Source: Gentiana macrophylla
Taxonomy: Eukaryota > Streptophyta > Magnoliopsida > Gentianales > Gentianaceae
Direction: 5' to 3'
DNA length: 64,000 nt
Assembly (NCBI GenBank): GCA_026214975.1
Contig: CM047805.1
Location: 9,014,463 to 9,078,462 of the forward strand
Positions 1 to 10,490 of the stretch are shown in pieces. The notes beneath the pieces were generated by a model that worked only from the letters and a program-made list of their open reading frames with translations, did not search any database and was not told the origin of the DNA. Position 1 is the first letter of the stretch, and every line of letters begins with the position of its first letter. A program made the position numbers and the translations under genes.

Positions 1-933
1 TAAAGTCTAAGCTCAGGGAAATCTTATTGCTAACAAGGTATTGGGACAGTGTCTCATCAATGACGTCTTCCAATTTGTCCTTCATGGAAGCAGTATTCCA
101 CCGCCCTAAAGTGGCATCCGAATTATGCTTCACAAAGAAGAAGTGTTCTTGCCACTTCTTCTTGGTCTTATCTTTGCCAGTAATGGGGATAATCGGAGCA
201 CCGCCCTACGACAAAAGTGGTACCATCCTCCACTCCCCTGTGTCAACTTACACTGGTAGAAATTCCTGAATGTGACTTTTTACGAGAAAGGCGTGGTGTT
301 CATACGACACCAAATCATGAAACCTATGAGGAATTTAACGCTATTTGGATGGATCTGGCCAACTCCTAACTTATAGTACTTCATTATATCTACACACCCA
401 GGGGGAAGAGGGAATCTTAATCCACTGTGAAGCTGATCAGCATATACTGTGTAGAAACCGGCCGGAGGGTTGTAGGCATACTCAGTCGGTTTAGGAAGAA
501 CAACTTCAAAAGGCTCAGTACGGATCTTATAGGTTTTTAATAAACCAGCCATCTCAGTCTTGGTCATTTTGCTGGCAACACCGTGGCAGGCCATTATTGC
601 TTTGGTTTTGCCAAAACGATTGATTTCTCTCTTTAAAGTGTTTAATAAGGCAGTGTGATCTTCTGGATACTGATGTACGATTGAAGTGGGAGTAAATATC
701 CCAGGAGGGAAAAGGTGGGGAGGCAAAAGACACAATGGGTTATCTCCAAAAGTGGAGGTGTTTCCTAAATCAATTGAGGAGGACGGATGATCGGAGTTTA
801 TTACAGGTTCAGGGCAAAACACAGGATTAGACGAATTCACTTCCTCACTATCTATGGCTCTGGATGTTTTCTCTGGGGATTCAAATAGTTTCTCTATAGA
901 TTCACTAGAAGCAGTATTGGCTCTCAAACTCAT
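1..933 (-). pseudogene. Antisense extra ORF (aORF) of Tat-type element E1, Transposase_28 family, frameshifted and cut by the window edge
   Basis: Reading right to left, a 217-codon frame (933-280) begins MSLRANTASS, has an acidic, serine-rich start, and ends in a block GFYTVYADQLHSGLRFPLPP ... YYKLGVGQIHPNSVKFLIGF. That block matches the 'putative gypsy type transposon' family (Pfam Transposase_28). The family continues to the left in other frames (KKKWQEHFFFVKH ... LGRWNTAS, about 200-80), so one or two frameshifts break it; the rest lies outside the window. The same two blocks occur in the aORF of E3. Such ORFs are known in Tat elements, often opposite in strand to gag-pol, and that fits here: the neighbouring LTR reads on the + strand. 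Function unknown. Confidence 0.75.
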
Positions 934-1208
934 GAAAGATCAACGACTTCAAAGAAATGCAGAATAAAATAGAGAAAGACTTACTTGCGGTTGCAGAGGC
1001 GTTTCCAAAAGTTTAAATTATAAGAGTAATGTGGACAGAGAAAGGGTTATGTGACAAGAATGAAGCGGCGTAATGGTTCGATCTCACGGTTATAATGATA
1101 ACGGATGGGTGCAACTTGGCCTCGTTTTCGTAGCATTAATAACGAAGCAAATCAAGCTGCTTGAGGCTAAGGCGGTGTGAAGCGATCCACCCTAGTCCAG
1201 GGGACTTA
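934..1208. other. Leader of the E1 aORF and 3' end of E1 before its LTR
   Basis: On the - strand this is the upstream region of the aORF. A CAAGTAAGT donor-like site lies about 50 bases before the main ATG, and the E3 aORF has the same CAAGTAAGT just after its own first ATG, so a 5' intron is plausible. On the + strand a purine-rich stretch (ccaggggac, near 1198-1205) sits just before the likely LTR start and could be the polypurine tract. Confidence 0.4.
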
Positions 1209-1703
1209 TGATGATATATGGGCCCAGTGGGTCGGATTATTTGTAATTGGGCCAGGCCCAAAGTTAGATAATAGAGATAAACGAGCCGATCAAGCGGACC
1301 ACAATATGTTTGGCGCACCAAGACATCGGGCGAGAATAGTCGGAGGAGCAGGACTCCACCGTGTCCTGACCAGAATGGTTTCTGGACAGAATAACAGGCT
1401 GAATGTGGTAAAGACCTGGTCAACAACATCTCAACCGCTTACGGACGTGGGTAAACCCCACGCCCGTAAGATAATCAACAATAACTTCCCAAAGACGTCC
1501 GTGGAGAGACACACGATCCACTACTATATAAAGAACACCCTGTACTACGAGGGGGACTTGATTCCAGTTTATTACTTAAATTGGATACGTAGGCAGCTCT
1601 CTCAAGAGTTCAGTCCAAAATTATACTCAAATATTCTTGTTCTTGTATCATTTTCCTAATTAGAATTACCCAATTACCCGATTGTAATATCCTTACAACA
1701 TCA
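1209..1703 (+). repeat. 3' LTR of element E1 (Tat type); left limit tentative
   Basis: The block starts TGATGATATATGG and ends TTACAACATCA, like the TGATG...CATCA termini of the E3 LTRs. It has a TATA box (CTACTATATAAAG, about 1521-1533) and, downstream, TTGGATACGTAGGCAGCT, shared with the E3 LTRs on the opposite strand (R-U5). These fix the LTR as + strand, so E1 extends left out of the window. The start was chosen from the TG terminus and the purine tract before it; no second LTR is available to confirm it. Confidence 0.6.
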
Positions 1704-2239
1704 ATAACATTATGGACACATGATTTGCTAATGTCCACGGTAAATCCACTACAAACTCATTTAATGTGGTTAAAAAAAGAGTGTTGATTCAAAGCCATGG
1801 TTTCATCGATTTATATATTAATATAATAAAATGTGTGATGTTGAAAATCCCAAGAAATGCATGGGATATTTAAGTGAAGAAATATAGGGGAGTTGATAAA
1901 ACTTAAGCTAGTAATATGCTGATGGTAAAACATAAGTACAAGTAGTTGACAATGGAGAAGTGGAAAGCAATTGTGTCCTAACTTTCTTGTTTGATGAAGG
2001 TGAAGTTTGAGATGAGTCTCAATGGCTAAGAACTCATTGAGGAGTCTGTGAATTTAAGCTATCTATACTCTAAAGCCAAAGTTTGATTATATCGATGATT
2101 TGGGCTTGTTTGAATTGCTAAAATGAAATACAATATAATGTAATGAAATGAAATGAACGTTGGGTGTGATGGATTAGATAATATTTTGTAGAATATTACA
2201 GATGGCACGTTGGGTGATAAGGATAAAAAAAAAAGCTAA
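1704..2239. other. Flank of E1; nothing recognised
   Basis: AT-rich sequence without a supported ORF. No family was recognised. The right end (about 2120-2240) contains GAAATGAAATGAACGTTGGG and leads into the G-rich repeat, so it may be the unique edge of whatever carries that repeat. Confidence 0.5.
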
Positions 2240-2460
2240 AGATAAATATGAGGCAGAGGTAGAGGGGGTGGTATGGTAAGAACGGTTAAAAAATGATCAT
2301 GAGTGGTGCGAGTAAGGTGTGGACGGGTGATAGGGGTAGGATGGGGATGGATGGTAGGGGTGACAAATTTGTAGGTGGATGGTAAGGGTAGGGGTAGCAT
2401 GTGAGGTGGGTGATAAAGATAAGAAGGTGGGTAGGGGTAAGGTGGATATAGGTACGTTAC
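2240..2460. repeat. G-rich minisatellite, leftmost piece
   Basis: Degenerate G/T/A-rich repeat built from GGTGATA, GGGGTAGG and GGTGGATGGTAAGG, with the phrase GTAGCATGTGAGGTGGGTGAT. The same phrases reappear at 9880-9974, 48500-48560 and 49147-49480, so this is the left end of one array split by later insertions. The last five bases, GTTAC (2456-2460), are the left target-site duplicate of S1. Confidence 0.75.
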
Positions 2461-3365
2461 TAATCACACCATATCTAGTACTATAAACTACACTATTATT
2501 TACCTCGAATCATGCTCAAGTGATTAGAGATAGTCCGATTATTGTATGAAATATTTGTCGATTGCTTAGTGCTTTTTCCTTGGTCACTAATTCTGCATTT
2601 ATACATTTATTCCGTGAATATGGTACTATTCTACCTTGTTTTCCGTACTTTTCAGGTGTATCGTCTTATGGGGCTAATGAAAGATGGATCCAGGTTATTA
2701 CAAGTCATTGGGCCGAGATATTGAAGTCCATGGAAGAGTCTGTTGAGACTACAGAAGCTGAAATCAGGCCCCCAATTGCGGAAACCCTAGCCGCAACTGT
2801 CGAGCTTGGGAAACACGAAATAGAAGCTACCGTCAATTGCATAAAGTTGGTTAGGGTTAAGATAACTAGGTCGGTTTATAGCTCTATATAAAGCATGTAC
2901 CAGTCCTTTGTAACATATGGAATGCAATACAATATCTCAATCCATTATTCAGTTTTATGAAATAAAAGAGTTCTTTGCTTTTGCTTGCTCTTCCATTGGT
3001 TTTCTTTTCCAAGCCATCAACTATCTTGAGTTGATCAAGCTAGATCCTCTATTGATTAAGGTATGAAGCTTTGAACGTTCCTTTATATTGTTATCATGGT
3101 AGATTAGCTTAGATTTACGCTATGTAATTAGTCTGCATGTCTAAACGAACCGTAATTTACCAGAATTAATCAGAACAGAACAATGATATTCCAGAATTAG
3201 AAACCGCTGCCCCCGAAACTATGACGGTCTATATCGCAATTGCGAGGCACTTTAGGCAACTCTAAATCTGGAGATTCGGCGTCAGCTACGTTGATCGACA
3301 GATATAATTTACATGTTTTAAGCCTGATCACCTAATTGTATGTCATCGTAAATTAACATGAAGGA

Positions 3366-4903
3366 TGTCTCGGATTTTATCTAATGAAAAATAAACAAGT
3401 AATAAAAATAATCTGGTTTACCCCAAGTGCAGGGATCGTAGTATAGCGATTACAACCGGAGTCGAATCACAGGGAATCGAGGTTTATCTAGTTCTTAATT
3501 TTTCTAAGGGTTGTCACGAAAACTAAAACAAAACAGAACTAAAAAGAAAACAATAAACTGGACAGAGGGTTGTCAATCCAAAGCCAGGAAATATGATTAC
3601 GAACCTAAAATAACTAATTTTATTCTATAAACTAAAACGAAAATAAAATTCTAAGCTAGCAACGAAGACAAGGCACAAAGATAATTTCAATTAATTTTAA
3701 CGAAGAACAAGCATTGATCCACCTATCCCGCAACCCTCAATTTCTACTCTAGATCGTTTAGTGAAGATTTAATAAATATGTGGTTCACCTATCAAAGGTA
3801 TGAATTCCTACTCTCGTAGATAATTCGCCTATTAATCATTCATCTCTCGATCTTAAAGATTAACGCTTCCATAACAAAGGTGTAAGATTTCACAATCTAG
3901 CAACCTAGATATTCAACCTAGCAACTCTCGTTATTTTTAGGTTAAAAATCTAATCTTTACTACGGTGATCTAGGTCTAACAACGATTTTCATCAAACGTT
4001 AAACATCGATAAGCAACCATCTCTCGATATAAATTGCATAACAAATAAACACATAATAAAGAAACAAACTTTAATTAAAACTCACAAAGCATCCAAGAAT
4101 CGAAATCAAGTTGTTGTAGAGATTGGCTTCACACGCTTGTTCAAATCGCTTAGCCTTTATTCATCGTTGATATGCAAATAATATAAATAAAAGTAGAAGA
4201 AACGATGTTTTTGGTAGCAGGGAAACGCAGCTAGGGCGCCCCCAAGGGGCCTGGGGCGGCCAGGGATCGAATTGTGGTATTTAGGGTTCAGAAAAACACG
4301 ACTATATATAGGTTTTTAAGTCGGTTTAGGCAATGGCGGCGGCTGGACGCCCGTCCAAGGATGTTGGACGCCCGTTTAAAGGGGTGAACGCCCGTCCAAT
4401 GCCTCTGGACGCCAGTTCAGCTGCTTTGAAATCTTCGAGTCGGGCCGAGTCTTCTCAAACGCCCGTCCTATGCAATTCTGAACGCCGTCCGTCACGTAAA
4501 AATCTGAACATCCTGAATCCAAAGGCTCCTCCTGGACGCCAGTCCACTCTTCTGGACGCCAGTCCACTGGACGGGACCTCAAACGTGTGTCCAGACTTGT
4601 AAAGCTTCATTCTACCTTCGACTTGCATCTCCTTCCTTCCATTTAATCTTCAATCAACCATCTTTTCAGCTCATTCCTTGCCATGCAAACGCACCTACAA
4701 GTTGATAGAAAAGTGAAAAGTGTAAAACCATACAAAAATCACCAATAAAACCACGTAATTAGCTCAAGTTTACACTTAAATACTTTTAAAACTCATTTGC
4801 TCAATAAATCCTTTAAACACTTACTTTTCTATAAAAAGTAATAAAACACGAAGGAAATTGCTACGAAATAATATCATATATATCGTAAAAATCACCGTTA
4901 ACA
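3366..4903 (-). repeat. E2 3' LTR, with an ACGCCCGTC array
   Basis: 1538 bp, starting TGTCTCGG and ending GTTAACA on the + strand. On the element's sense strand a TATA box lies at about 4302-4312 (CTATATATAGG on +). Just beyond it, at 4347-4590, short GGACGCCCGTCCA / GGACGCCAGTCCA motifs recur about every 15-30 bases. This places the array in U3, upstream of the likely transcription start. Two ORFs over the array (89 and 68 codons) are by-products of the repeat. Confidence 0.85.
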
Positions 4904-4941
4904 ACTCCCCCACACTTAGCTTTTGCTCGTCCCGAGCAAAA
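4904..4941 (-). promoter_or_regulatory. E2 polypurine tract with adjacent perfect hairpin (module 1)
   Basis: ACTCCCCCACACTTA (4904-4918, + strand) is the complement of a polypurine tract directly against the LTR. Two bases on lies TTTTGCTCG-TCC-CGAGCAAAA (4921-4941), a perfect 9-bp stem with a 3-base loop. The tract is expected to prime plus-strand DNA; the role of the hairpin is unknown. Confidence 0.8.
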
Positions 4942-6696
4942 CAAAACAAGAAGACATAGGCTTACTCATGCAAAAATCCCATATTCCATATCACAACCGG
5001 TCGACTAGCATCAAAAACATACATCCAATGTAATAAACGATTACTCAAATGTGTAGTGTGTGCAAAGCCTTCTTCAACTTCCACCGATTCCACACTTGTC
5101 AATTAAAATCTAGCTAACCAACCAATACCCATTAAAGACAGATAATGAATTACACTGACTATACATACGCCCTGCAAAACTACTCACGTCATGACTAGAG
5201 TAATACATGGGTTTTCGAAATCTTTTCAGTTGTACCCAGAGGATATTCCCTACAACATATACCTTGGTCTATACTGGGGATAAGGTAGGCGATAACTAAG
5301 TCTTTCACTTATTCATACCACTTTCTTTCGTAAGTTGATTCAATTAATTCACATTTATACGCACATCAGAATGAGCTTTTGCCCGTCATAGTAGAATAGG
5401 ACATTCGAGATATACCCTACCTTACTCAAATCATAAGGCAGCTTCTTCTGACTGTCGTGAGCTTTTGGTCATCATAGTGGTATAGGACATTCGAGATACG
5501 ACCTACCGCACTCAAATCATCGACCAGCTTCCGACACACCCAATAATTCATATATTTGTCTTAAAACAACTTTTCCAAAGCACAGTAGTTACGTTTCACT
5601 TATCACATTCAGGCTTCGGTATATTCACGATACTTCCTACTTCAATTCCAACTACACACATATTACAATTTCCATGACATGAGCACTCAGCGAACGGTCT
5701 GATAACCAGAATCAAACATCATCGGTTTAAATGGGTACAGTTTCCTAAGTTCAGCTCGTCATCGAAGAGGTTTACGTGAAAAGAATTCGAGTAAAGGCTT
5801 ATTTATCAAAGGTCTATGCAAAAATACTAGTCAACTGAACACAAGTATGGGAATATAAATGAGTAATTAACCAAAATAAAATCATGCTCGGGACGGATTT
5901 TTAAAAAAAATTTAAAAATTTTAAGCGTAATAAATTGAAGCACATTTGTAGGTACAAACAACCAATCCCTCCCCCACACTTAAATAACAACATGTCCTCA
6001 TGTTGTGCAGAATAAGAAAAACTTAGCTGATTGTAGTTCGAATTTGGCAATTCTGGAAGTGGTCGCGAGTCAGATCCAGAAACGCTTGAAGAAATCAGTA
6101 GATTGTGGACCATCCACCGGAAAACTGGCTTCATCTAAAAGCGCACCATCGCTATCGCAAATACCCTGCACACATGAAAAACAAAACAAAACGTACCTCG
6201 GGGATAGGGGAATATAACATATTGCGCAGAAAAGTTTGATATAAGCACAGGATATAATTGCTCGAGATGGAAAAATAACCACACAGGGAAAACACAGGGC
6301 ATCTAAGCGTCAAATATAAAACCACAGAGGTTTACAAAACAAATATGATCCAACATGTGCATACAGAAATATCAAACTCCAACTGAGAGTGCAAATGCGT
6401 GTTAAGGCTTACAAGGTTCATCAGAAAGTAATAGCAACGGAAAACCGACAGTAGCTTCAACTAAAGCACAGATGAATCAAAAACGACAGTAGCTTCCGCT
6501 CATGCAAGTTACCTGGCCATAGAAACCGACTCCAAAAACCTAGACGACACAAGACAAAACTAGCCCCCCTTATTCAACAAAAAACAAAATAATCCAAAAT
6601 AATAAATAAAAAAATAAATAAAAAACTATTCTTATTATTGGGTTGCCTCCCAATAAGCGCCTTTGTTTAGTGTCTTTGGCTAGACACACTTACTAT
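4942..6696 (-). other. E2 3' non-coding region with a second hairpin/polypurine module
   Basis: No coding frame is supported. Between 5365 and 5540 an imperfect tandem duplication carries GAGCTTTTG, ATAGGACATTCGAGATA and CTCAAATCAT twice; E5 has the same arrangement at 20640-20800. At 5968-6006 lies a second CTCCCCCACACTTA followed by ACAACATG-TCCT-CATGTTGT, a perfect 8-bp stem. GGGTTGCCTCCCAATAAGCG (about 6640-6660) is a phrase that follows the pol end in E4 and E5 as well. Confidence 0.7.
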
Positions 6697-7764
6697 TCAG
6701 CCTGGATCAGGCCACTTAATCTTCCTTCCGGCCACTACGTCGTGTAAGCTCTGGTCATTAGTGTGGCTACAGAAACAGCATCTCACACATGGGGTCAGGT
6801 TCTTTACCGCTTTCCAAACATTCTTAATTTTCCCCATTGCAGACTTCTTCTTCTTCAATCTTCTCTTTAATTGTGCCTCCCGTTTAAACTCTTCCATATC
6901 CCAACTACCAGCCAGAACTTCCTCTACTGGACCACTGCCGTCATTATCAGAAAACAAATCGGGCGAAAACTCGTCAAACTCATTGACTTCAGGAGTACCA
7001 CACCCGAGGATGTCGAGGAAGTGAACAATCAAAGGCTTCTCTTTGGGTTGACCGATATAATGCTTACACCTTTGACCATTCACTCTAAACGGTTGGTCAC
7101 CATGACCTCGTAGTTCTAAAACACCTCCAGGAATGATTTGGAGAATTTCAAAGGGACCGGACCATCGCGTCCTCAGCTTACCAGGGAACAGATGTAACCT
7201 GGAATTGTACAATAAAACTTGTTCACCAACTTGAAATTCTCGCTTCTTGATTTTGGCATCGTGAAGGAGTTTTGTCTTTTCCTTACTTATCCTGGCGCTT
7301 TCGTAGGCCTGAAGTCTAAATTCGTCTAACTCATGCAAATCAAGTTGCAATCGATGTTTTCCACAAGATTGGGTATCGGGTTCAAAACTTCGTGGCCCAA
7401 TACGCTCTATGCTCTAACTCGATTGGTAAGTGGCATGGTTTACCATAAACCATTTGATAGGGTGATGTACCCATGGGGGGGTCTTATAGGCGGTTCGATA
7501 TGCCCACAAGACATCATCCAACTTTAGACTCAGCCTTTTCTATGATCAAGTAATCTGCTTTCTCCGGATCTTCTTTAAACTTTGGTTGCTTCTTTCAACC
7601 TGACCACTAGTCATAGGATGGTATGGTGTGCCAATTTTGTGCCGGACACCATATTTCTCAAGAACTTTTTCTAGAGGTCGGTTGCAAAAGTGTGTCCCTT
7701 CATCACTAATCAAGGCGCGTGGACATCCAAATCTCACGAAAATGTTTTTCTTTAGAAACTTCAT
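6697..7764 (-). pseudogene. E2 integrase remnant (core end and C-terminal domain)
   Basis: The first frame (7764-7546) starts inside the integrase core: ISDEGTHFCN carries the second catalytic Asp, GTPYHPMTSGQVERSNQ the catalytic Glu. The frame then breaks; a shifted stretch (about 7520-7350) reads like the later core, and the second frame (7350-6697) gives the C-terminal part, [43 protein letters not shown] lysine-rich tail ends WPDPG. The N-terminal zinc-binding part and first catalytic Asp are absent. It is inactive and starts only about 35 bases from the primer site, so RT, protease and gag have been deleted. Confidence 0.85.
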
Positions 7765-7798
7765 GACCGTTTTATGAAAATGTTTTTCTTTAGAAACT

Positions 7799-7816
7799 TC
7801 CCCGGCAACGGCGCCA
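7799..7816 (-). other. E2 primer-binding site, tRNA-Asp type
   Basis: TCCCCGGCAACGGCGCCA on the + strand equals the 3' end of plant tRNA-Asp, so the sense strand reads as its complement. It lies six bases from the 5' LTR (7823). Confidence 0.85.
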
Positions 7817-7822
7817 AAAACT

Positions 7823-9350
7823 TGTCTCGGATTTTATCTAATGAAAAATAAACAAGTAATAAAAATAATCCGGTTTACCCCAAGTGCAGGGATCGTAGTA
7901 TAGCGATTACAACCGGAGTCGAATCACAGGAAATCGAGGTTTATCTAGTTCTTAATTTTTCTACGGGTAGTCACGAAAACTAAAACAAAATAGAACTAAA
8001 AAGAAAACAATAAACTGGACAGAGGGTTGTCAATCCAAAGCCAAAATATGATTACGAACCTAAAATAACTAATTCTATTCTATAAACTAAAACGAAAATA
8101 AAATTCTAAGCTAGCAACGAAGACAAGGCACAAAGATAATTTCAATTAATTTTAACGAAGAACAAGCATTGATCCACCTATCCCGCAACCCTCAATTTCT
8201 ACTCTAGATCGTTTAGTGAAGATTTAATAAAGATGTGGTTCACCTATCAAAGGTATGAATTCCTACTCTCGTAGATAATTCACCTATTAATCATTCATCT
8301 CTCGATCTTAAAGATTAACGCTTCCATAACAAAGGTGTAAGATTTCTCAATCTAGCAACCTAGATATTCTACCTAGAAACTCTCGTTATTTTTAGGTTAA
8401 AAATCTAATCTTTACTACGGTGATCTAGGTCTAACAACGATTCTCATCAAATGTTAAACATCAATAAGCAACCATCTCTCGATATAAATTTCATAACAAA
8501 TAAACACATAATAAAGAAACAAACTTTAATTAAAACTCACAAAGCATCCAAGAATCGAAATCAAGTTGTTGTAGAGATTGGCTTCACACGCTTGTTCAAA
8601 TCGCTTAGCCTTTATTCATCGTTGATATGCAAATAATATAAATAAAAGTAGAAGAAACGATGTTTTTGGTAGCAGGGAAACGCAGCTAGGGCGCCCCCAA
8701 GGGGCCTGAGGCGGCCAGGGATCAAATTGTGGTATTTAGGGTTCAGAAAAACGCGACTATATATAGGTTTTTAAGTCGGTTTAGGCAATGGCGGCGGCTG
8801 GACGCCCGTCCAAGGATGTTGGACGCCCGTTTAAAGGGGTGAACGCCCGTCCAATGCCTCTGGACGCCAGTTCAGCTGCTTTGAAATCTTCGAGTCGGGC
8901 CGAGTCTTCTCAAACGCCCGTCCTATGCAATTTCAACGCCGTCCACGTAAAAATCAACATCCTCGAATCCAAAGGCTCCTCCCGGCGCCACCACTCTTCT
9001 GGACGCCATTCCACTGGACGGGACCTCAAACGTGCGTCCAGACTTGTAAAGCTTCATTCTACCTTCGACCTGCATCTCCTTCCTTCCATTTAATCTTCAA
9101 TCAACCATCTTTTCAGCTCATTCCTTGCCATGCAAACGCACCTACAAGTTGATAGAAAAGTGCAAAATGTAAAACCATACAAAAGTCACCAATAAAACCA
9201 CGTAATTAGCTCAAGTTTACACTTAAATACTTTTAAAACTCATTTGCTCAATGAATCCTTTAAACACTTACTTTTCTATAAAAAGTAATAAAACACGAAG
9301 GAAATTGCTACGAAATAATATCATATATATCGTAAAAATCACCGTTAACA
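7823..9350 (-). repeat. E2 5' LTR
   Basis: 1528 bp copy of 3366-4903, with the same TATA box (about 8757-8767) and ACGCCCGTC array (8802-9020). The array has lost a few bases relative to the other copy (for example near 8930-9000), the largest difference I see between the two. The TSD AAGGA follows directly. Confidence 0.85.
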
Positions 9351-9869
9351 AAGGACGACTTACAAGGTGAAGTGTTAGTTAGGACATAGTCTGGATCAAT
9401 CCCTAGGAACGTGCTAGTTAATCCATAATAGATGCTTAGGGAGGTTCTCGGTCTTGAGCCGGCACTTTCTAGAACATATTACGTGTCGGTTAATACAACC
9501 AAGGAAGGATGTTAACTGCACATAGGCACCTACTTCCGTCCCTTGGAAGTAGCGTAATATTAAGATATTGTCCCCGTATCTAAAACTGAATTAAACACAT
9601 GTTCTGGTTGAATCGGGGAATTACGGGGAAAAGTAGACACAACGATTAGTTACACCAAGTTGGGAGATCGGTGAGGAAGGAAAACCAATTGCTTTTTTGT
9701 CTTTATGTTGGTCTAGGGACCATTATATGTTTTCTTAATTAGAATTATGAGTCTATTATCTGTGTTGCATCGTCTCTGTGGGATCGACCTTAACTCGCAT
9801 TTGCTATATTGCGATTGACATAGTATACTTGCTAGTATTTCGTGAGTAGAGTGACTTACACGCGGATCA

Positions 9870-9974
9870 GTTACGGGTAAAGTAGTTATGATAGGGTAGG
9901 GGTAGTGGTAAGGGTAGCATGTGAGATGCGTGATAGGGTTAGAAGTGAGGGTGGATGGTAAGTGTAAGGGTATA
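9870..9974. repeat. G-rich minisatellite, second piece
   Basis: Begins with the S1 duplicate GTTAC and continues GGTAGGGGTAGTGGTAAGGG, then a unit from GCATGTGAGATGCG to AAGGGTATA. The same unit is repeated at 48502-48560, immediately before S2. Confidence 0.75.
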
Positions 9975-10490
9975 TGATGAAGTCGGATTTCACTGGTTGG
10001 GCCAAATGATCTAGCGGTAGTTCTCCGATCACTGGCAAATGCCAAAAGAGGGGGTTGTTTTTGTTGAGTTTTGACTGAACCTAAGTTGTTCTCAAGCTGC
10101 CTACGTATCCAATGTTTCAATTGGAATCTAGCCGGCCGTAGTTCTTGGAAGGGGTTTAGATAGGGAGTCATAATCCTAATCTTGCCGTATCCTTCAAGGA
10201 TTCGGTTATACCAATATTAATTAGGATTGATACGAATCCCTCATCATTAGGTGATAATATATCATTTATCTTTAAGGTTGAATCAAAGCCTTAATGAGGC
10301 TGGATTCTTTCCTCACATTTATCCATAGATTATTGGAAACGTGCGTATAACTGAATGAACTCTCGGGCACTTGGGCGATCTGTTATTGACCATGCTCGAT
10401 CTTGGTCATGCGGTTCTCTCTGTTGGAGCCGATCGAAGCGCGCTCTGACACGTGTCAAAGGTGTAGCTGTAATTGTCATTATTGTCATGA
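9975..10490 (-). repeat. E3 left (3') LTR; U3 unlike the right LTR
   Basis: From TGATGAAGTCGG to about 10375 it follows the right LTR (47895-48300) and S2 closely. Beyond that, similarity is lost apart from a shared TGACACGTG. The TATA box of the other copies (TTTATATAGGG on +) is TTTAGATAGGG here (about 10155). The right limit is a guess; the aORF leader begins in this area. Confidence 0.55.

Larger units (their letters stand above)
3366..9350 (-). mobile_element. E2: complete but internally deleted Athila-type LTR retrotransposon
   Basis: Two long direct repeats (3366-4903 and 7823-9350) with TG...CA ends bound it, and the 5-bp duplicate AAGGA flanks it (3361-3365, 9351-9355). The tRNA-Asp-type primer site at 7799-7816 and the polypurine tract at 4904-4918 show that it reads on the - strand. 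The 2.9-kb interior keeps only part of integrase and a long 3' region; gag, protease and RT are missing. The LTRs look about 97% alike in the first 240 bases I compared, so the insertion is fairly young. It sits in S1. It could only have moved with enzymes from another element. Confidence 0.9.
2461..9869 (+). mobile_element. S1: solo LTR (own length about 1.4 kb), interrupted by E2
   Basis: The host parts are 2461-3365 and 9356-9869. GTTAC flanks both outer ends (2456-2460 and 9870-9874), and both sides beyond it are the same G-rich array. The element ends in ATCA; it starts TAATCA, perhaps a mutated TGATCA. It has a TATA box (CTCTATATAAAGC, about 2881-2893), A/T-rich polyadenylation-like sequence and an end (CTCTGTGGGATCGACC, about 9775) typical of plant Ty3/gypsy LTRs. 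Without internal region or partner LTR, it is best read as a solo LTR. A 109-codon frame at 2562-2891 shows no known family and is probably chance. Confidence 0.6.

Noticed and set aside
1177..1659. 160-codon open frame on + (and 97 codons on -)
   Set aside because: It lies within the E1 LTR, over its TATA box and R-U5, and has no domain; an LTR by-product.
4333..4602. Repeated 89-codon frame in the E2 LTR (also at 8788)
   Set aside because: It encodes the ACGCCCGTC array itself and sits in U3, upstream of the LTR transcription start; both frames and the opposite strand stay open because of the repeat.
7799..7816. tRNA-Asp-like sequence, also at 11642 and 24451
   Set aside because: Only the 3' end is present, next to LTRs: primer-binding sites, not tRNA genes.
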